DNA from: Punctularia strigosozonata HHB-11173 SS5
Lineage: Eukaryota; Basidiomycota; Agaricomycetes; Corticiales; Punctulariaceae
DNA length: 64,000 nucleotides
NCBI RefSeq assembly: GCF_000264995.1
Contig: NW_006767433.1
Location: forward strand, 1,003,333 to 1,067,332
Direction: 5' to 3'
The position numbers and the translations under genes are program-made. The first letter of the stretch is position 1, and each line of letters starts with the position of its first letter. The notes under the pieces are model-generated. The model was not told the origin of the DNA, searched no databases, and saw only the letters and a list, made by a program, of their open reading frames with translations. Positions 1 through 11,420 of this stretch are shown one piece after another.

Positions 1-700
1 GCTCTCCTCAGCTGCTTCGCGAGTCTCGAATTCCTGTATAACACATAAGGAGACATCTGGCCAACATCAGCGCGACATCCACGTACAACGAAGCCATAGC
101 CAACTCTGAGCACCGGGAGTCAGTGACACGTCATCACGATCAAGCAATAGACGTACTTCAACTCGATGTTAACGATGTTTCCTATTTTGCCGAAACAGCT
201 CTGCAAATCTTCTCGACGAGTGTGTTCGGGCAAGCCTCCGATGTACACCTTGTTGGGCTACCAGAGCAAGAAAGGAACAGCCGTTGAGCCAGATTGTAGC
301 AGAACGAGGTAAGAAAGATGAGCAAAAGGGTCGCAAGAGCTCCCAACCAGCCAAGGTGAAACAGCATAGCGGAAGGAGAGTGGCGCCTATCGCAGGGCCA
401 CGTAACACACACAGAGAGAATGGACCAGCAAGTCGTCAAGAAGGAAGACCTAAGCACCTTGGCCTGCCTGTCGCCGTGCTCCCTGTAGGGGCTTCCACCC
501 TTCTCGTCAGGGGGGTCTTCGTTTTCGCCGTTGCCGCGAGAGTAGTCGGCCTTCTCTGATTCAGCAGGGCGCTCCGTTGCGTCGTTGCCATTGCCGTTTG
601 TCTGAGCATGAGTGGGACCATCAGAGGAATGCTGGTCGTCAGCCCCGGCCCATTTACCCTCAGAGGGTATGCCGTGGTCAGCAGGCGGTGAGGCAGCCAT
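1..700 (-). CDS. RRM-domain (SR-type) RNA-binding protein, 5' part
   Basis: The 5' end of a gene that runs off the left edge. Exon 1 starts at the ATG at 700-698 and encodes about 80 polar residues rich in Gly, Asn, Asp and Glu. An intron (about 459 to 272) then leads into NKVYIGGLPEHTR, the RNP2 strand of an RNA recognition motif, followed by EDLQSCFGKIGNIVNIELK. Two more short introns (around 149 and 90) split VGYGFV and EFETREAAEE, the RNP1 segment. The order RNP2, helix, GYGFVEFE matches the first RRM of SR and SR-like splicing factors. The protein is presumably nuclear and acts in pre-mRNA splicing or mRNA processing. The rest of the RRM and any RS tail lie outside the window. The exon 1 junction has a weak donor (gtgctt), so the acidic N-terminus is less certain than the RRM. 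Confidence 0.72.
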
Positions 701-967
701 GGTCAACGTCCGAGTTAGAAAAGGGAGCGTGGGAATATACAAACCCTGACATTTTTCACCTCTCTCGAACGCTGCCGAACCTCTGACATATCCGCCGAAA
801 TGGCCATATTTGCCTGTGCATCCTCGAGAAGATAGTATATTGTTATAGGATCCTGAATAGAACGCAGGGGAACGGGAGGGAGCGGAATGCGGCTGAGCCG
901 CGAGACAATTAATCAACCAATACAGTCCAGAGTAAGGATAGCCATTGTCCATTCGGAAGTTCAGGTC

Positions 968-3075
968 TCAAGCCAGCGTAACCAGACCTCCTGCAACCGT
1001 CATAAGCGCAACAAGGACGATGCCAACAAGGCTTCGCGAGTCGGCGAGGAGAGGGACGGCGCCACTGCTGTTCGAGGACGAGCTGTCGGACGTCGCAGAG
1101 CTCGACGCTGAAGACGTGGCAGCTGCCGCCGAGAGGACGGGGGGCGAGCTCGGGACAAAGGTGCCCGTGGCGCCAGCGGTAACGCAGGTGCTCTCCGCCG
1201 CCTGAGCAGCGGAGGCCTTGCTGGGAGCTAACGTGTTGACGGTTCCGTTACCGGCGAAGCTGCAGGCTTGTGGGTCCCGGTTGTTCGCCTCGTAGTACTG
1301 GCTCATTACGAAAGAAAGCTTGGTTGCTACATAGAGAACGCCGCGTCGTAAGTGTGCGACCCAGCGAACCGAATTCCGAGTTGTGCTTACCGGGATCGCA
1401 GCTCTGCACATCTCCGTAGACGCCTTGCGAGCCGCTACCGCTGATGGCGTTGCAGTCCAGCGACATTTGTCCCAATAGGCTGCAGCCGAAGTCGATGAGA
1501 TCGCCGATGATGATGTTGATTTCCGTGCCATTGGTGGTGTGGGGTTTGAACTGGCAGCTCAGGGACTTGTCGAGGCAAGAGCAAGCATCGTCGCTCGGAG
1601 TTCCAGGAAGTGTGGTGGAGGCGAGCCAGGTGGCGTTTTGGGAGGGGCAAGACGGATAGCTGGTCGAACCGGCGTTGCTCTGGCTGGGGGTGTTCGGGGG
1701 TGTGGCAGAAGTGTATTGGGACTTGAGGTTGTCGAAATCTTGAGACGTGGTGACAGTGCTTCCATCGTCTTTTACAACGCGGATCAGCTGATTACACTTC
1801 GATTGCACTTCATACGGCCGAGCTGACTTACCTGAGATGGTGACCATACCGAATTGACCCTGGGCGCTGGTGGCGGGGAAATAGCTGAACGCCAAGCCTC
1901 CACTCCAGACGTCCGACATCTGGCTGCTCAACAGCGCGCTGACTTCCGTGAAGGGCCGAGCCGAATCGCCATTGAGACAGCCAAACTCGCTGAAGTAGGC
2001 CGGTACATTGTATCCGGCGAACTGGCCTTGCGTACCGGCGTAGCTACTCTGGAACGAGGAGTCACCGCACCACTCGCTGTTCGATGTTAAGGTCAGATGC
2101 CAATTCCCTGCCCCGATGTAATCCCGACATACTAGTTGTTCAGGCCGTAGAGATCGATGGCGGTTTCGCCAGAGTTGCTGTCGGAGGGATCACAAGCGAG
2201 ATAGCTAGCAAGAGGCTGTCTCCAATCCGCGCTCGCATCGATGGCGGCATAGCCGACCAGTGCGGAGGAACCCTTGGACTTCCTGCGATCGGAATGTTTC
2301 AGTATATCCACGCGGTAGAATGATGTCACTACTCACAAGTAAGCCTTGACGTCCCGAGCTGCCGCCTTGAGAAAAGCAGCCGTGCCAGTGCCGTTCGAGT
2401 TGATGACAACCTCGTTTCCAACGTTGTATGCAAGAACGTTGTCATAAGCGGAGAAAGCGTCGATGGTCCTGAGATACTGGTCCTGAAGGTTCGTTGCCCT
2501 GGAAATGGTATGGTGAACTTCGCATCATTAGCTGCGCGGAGACGAGCTCACCATGAGGGCGAATCACGGTCGATTGAGCCGTTGTTGGGGAGCGACAAGT
2601 CGATACTACAGACTGGGTTTAGAACAGAACACGGAGCAGACGCGGTGCGGCACGCACATGGTGTAGATGCCAGCATTACTGAACGTCGACATGCAATCAT
2701 CGTGGTTCAACGAGGAATTGACGCTGTACGCTCGAATGGTGTTGACCCCGAGTTCGGTCAAGAATTGGACGTCGCGAGAGCAAGTGGTAGCGTTGGCCAA
2801 CGGGTCAGTGAACGTCGAAGGTTCGCCGAAGGTATTCGTGGAGCTGGCGATAACCTCGCCTACGCGAAACGCCGTCAGGGCGGCGCATGGAAGCGGATAT
2901 CGCCGACGAACGCACCCTGAGGCTGGTAGGCTATGCCCTTGATGTAGAACCTGTTCCCGGAGTCGTCGTACAGATACCTCCCGCCCACCGAGATTTTGGA
3001 GATCGCATTGACGCCCGACGCAAACGCCGCAAAAGCGGCGACGGCAGTGGCTGCGCGGCCGAGCATTAAAGACAT
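968..3075 (-). CDS. GH72 beta-1,3-glucanosyltransferase, GPI-anchored, with X8/CBM43 domain
   Basis: A cell-wall transglycosylase of the Gas/Gel/Phr type, which cuts and rejoins beta-1,3-glucan chains at the outer face of the plasma membrane. The start at 3075 gives a signal peptide ([19 protein letters not shown]), then [19 protein letters not shown] and the GIAYQPQG strand typical of GH72. The acid/base Glu is in YNVGNEVV (about 2400-2420) and the nucleophile Glu in YFSEFGC (about 1990-2010). Downstream is a cysteine-rich X8 (CBM43) module containing [13 protein letters not shown] and DFGCSLL. The C-terminus is Ser/Thr/Ala-rich with a terminal hydrophobic stretch ([19 protein letters not shown]), as expected for a GPI signal. 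At least five introns are visible. All family landmarks are present, so the gene looks intact. It sits head-to-tail with the upstream SYLF-SH3 gene. Confidence 0.93.
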
Positions 3076-3754
3076 ATGTTAATGGGGGAAAGAGTGGGTA
3101 TAAGAAGGGAACGGAGGCGTCGTGTACGCCCGGTCGATATAAGGACGGGCTTGGGACACGGGAACAACAGGCCGGGGGCGGTTAGGGGCAGTTACCCACT
3201 GAAATTCTCATCAGGGCAATGCATATGATCTCGGTCATTCATGATCAGTGCGCCTCTGACGCATGCTTCTTCCTCCTGTCTCAATTGCACGTCCAGAGCC
3301 GCTACTCTAAGACGAGGCTAAATGTCTTCCGGCTGAGTAAACTGTTGCTTGGATGTTTAGGTTGGAGCAGCGGCACCTTCGGCGCCGAAGTGCCCAAGTT
3401 CACATGCACACCCTGCCGCGGGGTGGAGTCCGTGCAGCTCGCTCCTGGCCAAAGCGAGGTTGCCGCAGACTCAATGCACGCCATTATAGGGCCGGCAGAG
3501 ACAAGAATACCCCCACCGTGCTCAATGCATGCTGCCGGGCTGTACGCCGGCACAATGAAGTCAACGGCCATTCTTCCGGGGGCTCTGAAATCGTCGACAT
3601 CCGCGTCCTAATCATTCGCGCGTTCGATGATCGCCACCGGACCCCAGACGAGAGAGCGTTGTTACAACACATTCAGGAGCATCCGCTACAAAGATATCAC
3701 TACATCGGTCTTGCAAGAAGAAAACTGTAGAGCTACACTTCGAAGGCTGTAAAA
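3076..3754. other. intergenic region upstream of GH72
   Basis: About 680 bp between the GH72 start and the end of the SYLF-SH3 gene. It should contain the GH72 promoter and the neighbour's terminator. Short open frames exist on both strands but show no splice pattern or familiar motif. I see nothing else in it. Confidence 0.6.
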
Positions 3755-5698
3755 CTACGCAACCTCGACAAAGTTCGCGGGGAAGATACCCTCCCGGCCG
3801 TCCAACCGACCCCGCCACCTAACATAGGGGGATTGATCAGTCAGGCACCTGGCCTGAAAGGAGATTCGCGGAAACCATACCAGTCGTCGGTGCTGTCGCT
3901 CTTCTGCAGTATCGTGATGACCTGCCCGGTTTTGAACCCGAGGTCGCCGGGCTCGGCAGCCGCGAAATCGTACAGCGCGATCGCCCTGCCCACCGCGCCT
4001 GGAGGTAGAGGAGCCGTCAACTCCGGCTTCAACGATAGGGTCGGTTTGCGAGCGTGACCTGGCCGGTCTGCCTTCCCGCCAAGAAGGTCGTCGCCGTCGT
4101 CATCAAGCGAGAGGTCGCCCAGCCTGTTGGAGTACAGATCCTCGACGCCACCTAAACTGGTTCTAACAGGCGCGCGAGCCGACGCGAACGGGTTGCTGCT
4201 GGAGTGCGACGAGTACGTGGGGGAGGACCTCGGATCAGGTCCCGAAGGATCCATGTTGAGGAGATCGCCGGTAGGAGGGAAGTAAGGGTTGTGCCTCGAC
4301 CGATTGTCAAATGGCTCAGAATGCGACTGGGTCATGGACGCATACGTGAGCTGGGACTTGGGTCGAGTCTTCGCGGGTTCATCCGGAATATAATCCGAGT
4401 CGAAATGCGTCTCAAAGTCCGGCGTGCGATCCGCGAGTCTTGAGGGTAGCGAGTTGCTCTGGCTGAAAGGCGAACTGTTCGCACCAAACCCGGCTCCCCC
4501 CCTGTTCGCCGGTGGGTTAAAGTCCATGTCGGGGCTCTCCTCCGACGCGAAGTAGCTTCCGGTGTTCTTTCGCTGACCCCAAGTGTCAGGCGGAAAGTTC
4601 CCGCTGGCCGTCCTCCCTTTCTTCCTCAGAAAACTCGGACTCTCGTTCTTTGGGCTGCCGATACCGCCAAACGCGTAGTCGGTGTCGTTCTTCGTGACGT
4701 CTTGAACCCATCGATGGTTTCCTGGAATGCCCGTACACGCCTCGAGTGTCTTGATCAGAGGCTGTGCCCATTCGGGCGGAGGTATGGCACCGGAAAGAAG
4801 CATCTTGGCGGTCACGTCGGATCGGTACGCAAGGGCGTTCGCATCTTGGCGCTCGACGATAGCGGAGCCTTCGAGTGAGACGCCACCAAACAGGCCACGA
4901 GTCTTCGAGTAGCTGTACCTGTCAGCGGCAAAGAGGAAGTCGGTAAGGTGACTAGACTGGGGCTGCAGAACTCACATGGCTGCGACCTTCCCGGACGTAT
5001 TCAATACACCGGAGGCTTCACCGTTACGCCCTAGAGGACCGACAGCGACGCTGAGATTACCTCCTATCGTAAGCGATCCCGCGGCCATGAACGATTTCTG
5101 CGCTGCTCCCTTAGCTGTTTGGGGTACATCTAGCAGACGAACTTACGACTGCCTGGAACCGGATGATCAGCGCTTGTAGTTGTACAAAGTAGAGATGCAG
5201 ACCGAACGGGTGTTGAGGACTATCAGGAAGTCGGTCACTTCGGCCCCGGCTTGACCTCCGATACCGACACCAGCCGTGCCGATTGCACTTGGCGCAGACC
5301 AGCCTGCAAGGTGTTCAGAAATGACAATTGGGTCTCGATGACGCTTGACGCACTTCCGTCGTCCAGCCGAGCGATCACGACGCCGGAGCCGGCTCGCGCT
5401 GAGAACACGAATCCTGCTTTCACGACTGAGAAGATCGCGAACCCCTTTGCATGTTCGAGGACAGTGCGAGGGACGACCTATAGAGCAATCTCGTGAGAAG
5501 CGAGCCCCAAGTAGCAGCAACGTGCTTTACTCACTCCATCCAACCCATTGTTGGCGCTATCGACGAAGGAATGGACTGCGCGCAGCTCGATGAGTTCAAT
5601 CGTGAATGGTCTCATCGAATCGCTCTCCACATACAGATCTTGGCAGCTTTCTGGCATTCTTTAGGTAGAGGCTGGGGCAGAGGACTGTTGAATTTCAT
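3755..5698 (-). CDS. YSC84: SYLF-SH3 protein (Ysc84/Lsb3/SH3YL1 family)
   Basis: An actin-patch and membrane-binding protein of endocytosis. The start at 5698 gives MKFNSPLPQPLPKECQKAA, the usual opening of the family. The SYLF lipid- and actin-binding domain follows in several exons: AKGFAIFSVVKAGFVFSARA, then GSGVVIARLDDGSAS, then SAIGTAGVGIGGQAGAEVT. After it comes a long low-complexity linker rich in Ser, Pro and Asp with NPF-like motifs (SNPFASA). The C-terminal SH3 domain has ALYDFAAAEPGDLGFKTGQ (ALYDY motif). Its second half is split by a 62 bp intron at 3819-3880, giving DDWWRGRLDGREGIFPANF before the stop at 3755. Domain order and start match fungal Ysc84. The linker appears continuous and no break is seen. 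Confidence 0.9.
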
Positions 5699-6539
5699 TC
5701 GATGTTCAGAGGTAGATGTTCCAGATGCTGCAGGAGCAGGCAAGAGAGCCAGAGCCTGCGAAGCCGACACGGTGAGTGCATTCCGGTACGCAGCCTGGCC
5801 ACTGAGGTCATCGGGCCTGCCGAGGTCTCCGGCAAGGCCATGTAAGCGGATTTGTCATAGCACTGCACAGCGGCCTTGGCGTGCGGCGTGGGCTTGCGTT
5901 TACTTTGGGCGCATATATTCTGGCACGCCTTAGACAGACGAACGTTGCGTATTAGAAGGCTGCAGGTAGTCAAGATTCATCATATGCATTCGCACATGTG
6001 TAATGTTCAACAACATGAGGGCACCCCGGTATGTCAGCTCGTACGAGCCCCTATCGATATCCGCCAAATCCCGAATGCTCGCGTGGTCCCGGTTACTTGA
6101 TCTTGACGTCAACCTTCCTTCTCTCCGTCGTTCGGTGAATCGGTGATCATCCTATCGCTGGCAATCGTGACGACGGAAAGAAAGTAGCTATACCGAGACT
6201 TGGCGCACCTCTGGGCATTCCAAGTGCAAACCTTGATTTGTTTATTTCAACTCGTGCGTGCGACGCGATCATTCTCTCTGAACCAGCTCGGCGCCTAATC
6301 ACGGCCTCGTGGAACACAAAAGAGATAGCACGGTCATCGGTTGTCTGGCACACGCGTTTACATTGTCTATGCATCTTCTTTTTTTTTTTGGTTTGGACCG
6401 AGCACAATGTTCATTAGTTACCGACTAACACGCCAAGCACTAATGAACTACTCTAATGGCAGGCCGTCACCGGCCCGACCCGAGGGAAAATGCATCAACG
6501 TACTGACCTCCTTTCGGAGAGTGGATGAGTGTGGGGCTA
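5699..6539. other. intergenic region
   Basis: Promoter side of the SYLF-SH3 gene followed by sequence with no coherent reading frame. No RNA gene or repeat was recognised. Confidence 0.5.
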
Positions 6540-6990
6540 GCGTCACCTGGCTAATATTCGGGGAATATCTCCGGGGAACGCAATGCCCACTAAAACCTCT
6601 TTCTGGTGGCCCAGTCTTCGGGGAGGGATGCTTCACTGCTTATCATCCCTGTCCATGTCTGTTGCACTTTCTGCGCGTGTGCCTTGGTTCGCTTTAGCTT
6701 TGCCGCTGTGATGTGGTCTATGTGGAGTCTCTTTGTGAGTGCAAGTCGTAGCCTGCCCGCGATCTCAGCTTCACTGTGTGCTCTATCTTGGATCGTCCTT
6801 TCACAGCGCAGGACCCAGACGAGGTATGCTGCTTCGGACACCACGATCCTCATAAATCGGGACGCCGCTGGTTTCCTTCTTGGGTTCGGCTCTCCCTCGC
6901 CGTCTCTTTCCTCTGATGCTATCTGTATCGCTCCGCACCCCAGTATCAATCCGACCGTGATTCTTGGGAGCGGGTGTCTTGTCTATGCAT
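6540..6990 (-). mobile_element. decayed 3' fragment of a Tad-like LINE
   Basis: On the minus strand the reading GLILGCGAIQIASEE, MRIVVSEAAYLVWVLRCERT, AEIAGRLRLALTKRL and SSEASLPEDWATRKR matches the extreme C-terminal tail common in basidiomycete Tad-type LINE polyproteins (after the RNase H region). The hallmark is the run I-S-E-A-A-Y-L-I-W-x-L-R-C-E-R. The frame is lost after ATRKR, and the expected continuation VLVGIAFPGDIP is readable just downstream in another frame, so at least one frameshift has occurred. There is no reverse transcriptase or endonuclease nearby. This is a small, old 5'-truncated copy. Confidence 0.6.
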
Positions 6991-9289
6991 CTTCAGGCGC
7001 GCTTTGCCCTGCATAAACCAAATTGATATTTCTGTGCCAAGTTCACCGCACGTTCTCGGGCTCAAGACCGCCTTTCACACAGCGACTCGGAGCCGCCGAT
7101 ATGCTCAAGATCCGCCCTGATTTGGCATGAGTCATCGTGCGACATACTCATGCCTAGCCGAGTTCGCATAACGCCACACATATATTAAAACGAAAACCGT
7201 TGCGATGCCCGCAGTCCGGAGCGGGAGAAGTCCCCAAGTCTTCGAGCAGCAGAATACGACCATAATCTACAAGAACACACAACAATATCACCCGGACACG
7301 ACACAGGCGTCCAGGATGGGCAAGTTCGGATGATATTCCCCATCCGAGGGAGTTGCCCCATCGGTGGAGCACCGGCGCAACGCTACATAGCGATGGACGA
7401 TCTTCGAAACGAGGCGTCGAACTTCCCCCAGGTTTTCGGCGACCATCGTTGCCACCGCAAAAGTCCGATCAATCCTTGTTGGCCCTCCCGTTCCAACCGT
7501 CTCGTGCATCCTCGACATGTCTCCATAGATGGGCGCCGCGTTCAGATTTCCCTCCCATAGCTTGCCCGTGTTATAGGATCCTCGTATTTCGCTCCAGGGC
7601 TTGGTTGGCTGTCGAGCTTCGCCGCACACACGCACAGCGGGCGCGCGCCGTGCGGTGCATTGTTTCCAGAATGAAATAAGGTTCGGCGGAGAGGTCCTTT
7701 CGCAGTAGGCCACCGCATCGGTACGACGTGGGCAACGCGGCGGCGGCGGCGGCGGAGCCAATCCCCAATCCCCCAAGGCGAAAAAACGGCGGAATCAAAT
7801 TCAATCCGAAACGAGCTGGCTGTCGCCTCGCGGCCCTCGTTGTAATTTTGGCGCCCCCCCTTCCCTTCCCTCGTGTCCATGGCGGTACACAAGTCTCGGT
7901 ACTTTCCGCATATATAAAGGAGCGGTGTCATGGTTTCTCTCGAGGGTGTTTTCTCGTTGGCACTAGAACAGAACTCGGGCTCCTGCCCTTTCTTTCTTTC
8001 TGTCTTCTTGCCCTCGAGGCCCTTAGATGAACCGTCGCTGCTCTAGCGAGGACGTCGAGGCCCGTGGCGTGCTATGGCTCACATTCGTCATCCTGCACCG
8101 GTGCCGCCGGCCACCGGTCGCGGCTCACGACAACGGCGGTACCACCCATATGCACGCACGCGTTTGGAACCGTCTTCCAGAGAGGGATCCCGTCGAGCTG
8201 TGGTAAGCCTCCCCTTACTTTCATCTTTGAAGAGCCACACCGATGTCGTATATCACGGGTATAGCCTCCGCACACGCCTGATGGCCACCAGAACGAGGCG
8301 CCCGCGGTGCTTATGGTCGTGTTGATCGTGTATTGGGTACGAGCCCTTGAAGTTCGTTCTCATCGCTCGGACGCTTCATATTCGTGTTTAGATCGCGAAC
8401 GACGATATTGAGGACTTGGCCGCTGGCCTCGACGCCGTCACGCTTTCATCAGAATAGACTGAAAATAAAACAGAGTTATGACCTGTCCTCAACCTCATCT
8501 CGCATGGTTCCATTTACCGGTACGCCTGTCAGCCGCTCCCTCCTAATCAACAGTTCTCACTGTCCTACACACAATCCCAGGATTGCTTTCCTCAAAATTC
8601 GTCATCTCAGTGCTTGATTCAAGCCAAGGTTCTCGTCGCTAGAAAGTCTCCTCGTGGTACTCTCCTTGACAAAGGCTCTAATCATTCTATGCCTGGTATT
8701 AGGATTACTCTTGTTTCACGTTTTCCGATCTTAGACTAAACTACGGGCTAATGCTCCTCGTCGATCACAGCGGTCCATGGCCAAGCCCCTTTAACCGCGT
8801 TTCGAGTTCAGGACATGCCTGTGGTTTTTGTATTCGTTCGCCGCCACCAAGTAGAAAATAATGCAGAGATCAGGCGCCTATGTTGCTTTCGTCAAAGCGC
8901 CGATCAGCAGTTAGTTGCCCCCCGAGGTTTGTGAATTCGGAAGTTGAACGGAGTCGGACTTGTCCACGCCGCACGCGTACGGTGTTAAGAATACCCCTGC
9001 TGGAATTGTGCCTGTTACGTTCGTCGTATTACTTCGGATACCACGCTCTGCAAGTAACTAGATGCAAACGTTACGCGCGTATTCAAGACGACGCGTTCTC
9101 AGCCACACACGCGTCGTGCTGACGCAAGCCGGCTGACGTGAGACCAAGCGTAGGGAATTTTCGAAATCAGTCGACTTGACGTGCCGACCCATCACGTCCA
9201 ATCGCATACACCTCGTTGGTTTCCCGCCCAGTTCCCAACGACCCGCCTTAAATCGTCCCCCGGTGTCTCCCTGCTCATCGTGCCCTGCG
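6991..9289. other. gene-poor stretch
   Basis: About 2.3 kb without a confident gene. A minus-strand frame at 7288-7776 (162 codons) has no recognisable motif. A TATA-like catatataaagg at about 7908-7919 (+) lies about 108 bp before an ATG at 8027 that opens a 59-codon frame ending at 8206. A splice at about 8202 could extend it, but no motif supports it. The last few hundred bases should hold the ERG5 promoter. Confidence 0.4.
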
Positions 9290-11176
9290 ATGGCCACGTT
9301 CTTCCAAAAACACTCGGCGTCGGCCTCGATGCCGTCGTCGACCGACGGGTCCGCCGCACCTCTGTACAATATTCGCATCCCCTCCATTTTCTCCTCCGCG
9401 AGCGAGACCGGGCGGTGGTTCTACACGACGCTCGCCATCGTCGCCGGCCTCTTGATCCTCGAGCAAACCGTCTACCGGATGCGGAAACGTCACCTGCCGG
9501 GTGATAACTGGACCATTCCCATTATCGGCAAGTTCGCGGATTCGATGAAGCCGACGATGGAGGGATACAAGGCGCAATGGGATTCCGGCGCGCTGAGCGC
9601 ATTGAGTGTGTTCCACATGTACGTATTTGTATCGCTCTCTCTATACTCGGGAATCGTTACCGCTTTCGTGACGCGGCTGACGCATGTTGCTGTATACGTT
9701 ATGTAGCTTCATCGTCATGGCTTCCTCTAACGAGTTCTCGCGCAAAATCCTTAACTCGCCGAACCACGCGGAACCTTGTCTCGTCTACTCCGCGAAACAG
9801 ATCCTGCTCCCGGACAACTGGTGCGTTCCCGAATCTCAGATTGACATGACTTGAACCTTACGGACCGATCTGCGTTCCAAGGGTCTTCCTAACTGGGAAG
9901 AGTCACGTCGACTACCGTCGCGGGTTGAACAACCTCTTCACTCGCAAAGCACTGAGGTCGGTTTCATGTCGTGGCTTGATGCGTTGGGGTATTCCAAACT
10001 GATCATGACTGCAGCATCTACGTCGCGATCCAGGATGCCGTCACCCGCAAGCACTTCAACAAGTGGCTCGCAGCAGCAGCAGCCGACCCTTCGCCCAAGA
10101 AGATCATGATGACCGCCCGGAGCCTGAACATGGACACCTCCCTCCGCGTCTTCTGCGGCCCCCACATCTCCGAAGAGGCCGCCGACGAGATCAACAAGCG
10201 CTACTGGGAGATCACCCTCGCGCTCGAGCTCGTCAACTTCCCCATCCCCCTGCCCGGCACCAAGGTCTACCGCGCGATCCAGGCGCGCAAGGCGGCGCTC
10301 AACCACCTCATGCTCGCCGCGAAGAAGAGCAAGGAGTCGATGGCCGCGGGCGGCGAGCCCGAGTGCATGTTGGACCAGTGGGTGCGGGACCTGCAGGACC
10401 CGTCCTACAAGGGCCGCAAGGACTTCAGCGACCGGGAGATGGCGATGGTCGTCTTCTCCTTCCTCTTCGCCAGCCAGGACGCGATGAGCAGCGGCTTGAT
10501 CTACGGCTTCCAGCACCTCGCCGACCACCCGGAGATCTTCGCCAAGGTCCGGGACGAGCAGGACCGCGTCCGCGCCGGTGACTACGAGGCGCCGTTGACT
10601 ATGGAGACGCTCGAGCAGATGCCGTACCTGCTCGCCGTCGTCCGCGAGAGCATGCGCGTCAAGCCTCCTGTCACGATGGTATGTTTCCCGTGCTCGGTAT
10701 GCAACCCGAGGAGGATGCTGACTGGTCGATACGTCCAGGTTCCGTACAAGACCACCAAGGCGTTCCCGATATCGGACGACTACACCGTGCCCTCCGGCAG
10801 CATGGTCATCCCGTCCTTCTACAACTCCCTCCACGACCCCTCGATTTACGAGAACCCCGAAGAGTTCATCCCCGAGCGCTGGCTCGACCCCAACAGCTCC
10901 GCGAACACCAACCCGAAGAACTACCTCGTCTTCGGCAGCGGTCCTCATCGGTGCATCGGCGAGCAGTACGCCGTCCTGAACACGGCCCTCGTTTTGGGCT
11001 CTGCTGTCGCGCTCATGGACTGGGAGCACGTCCGTACCCCCCAGAGCGAGGAGGTTGAGTGAGTGATTAGCACCGATCACAACCCCGCGTGAGGTATTGA
11101 CAAGCTTTTCAGGATCATCGCCACGCTTTTCCCTAAGGACGGTTGTCTGATGAAGTTTTCCCCGCGGAAGTTCTGA
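9290..11176 (+). CDS. ERG5: Cytochrome P450 CYP61, sterol C-22 desaturase
   Basis: An ergosterol-pathway P450 that introduces the C22-23 double bond of the sterol side chain. It is an endoplasmic-reticulum protein anchored by its N-terminus (hydrophobic FYTTLAIVAGLLILEQTVY). Following the splices gives LPGDNWTIPIIGKFADSMKP, an I-helix FSFLFASQDAMSSGL (about 10456-10500), the ExxR motif ESMR (about 10648), ENPEEFIPERW and the haem-binding FGSGPHRCIGEQY (about 10930-10965) whose Cys ligates the iron. Five short introns are visible: after FHI (9618), after LLPDNW (about 9820), after KALS (about 9957), after PPVTM (10681) and before IIATLFPKDG (about 11059). The stop is at 11174. The length of about 520 residues and the FASQDA motif fit CYP61 rather than CYP51. 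The gene looks intact. Confidence 0.92.
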
Positions 11177-11420
11177 GCGTCGTCGGGCGTTCTGATTTTT
11201 TTTTATCGATATTAGTCTCCTTCCGTAATATGGATGATTTTACTTATACTAGAGTCCGCGGACAAAAATGAGAATAACAAACAACCCACCGGAGTAGTGG
11301 AGTGTGAACGGGCGGTCCTCCACGATTCGGTGCGAACTTCAATGTGCATGATGAGATGCTTTGGCAACGAAGTAAATACAACGTGTGCTATTGATATATC
11401 TGCGGTCCATGCAGCGGACG

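Noticed and set aside
182-952. A 256-codon minus-strand frame covering the RRM gene start
   Set aside because: It reads through the first intron in the wrong phase. The RRM motifs lie in another frame joined by splicing, and the true start is the internal ATG at 700.
9938-11080. A 380-codon minus-strand open frame across the CYP61 gene
   Set aside because: It is the antisense shadow of GC-rich codons in the P450. The protein is Arg/His/Val-rich with no motif, while the plus strand shows all P450 landmarks.
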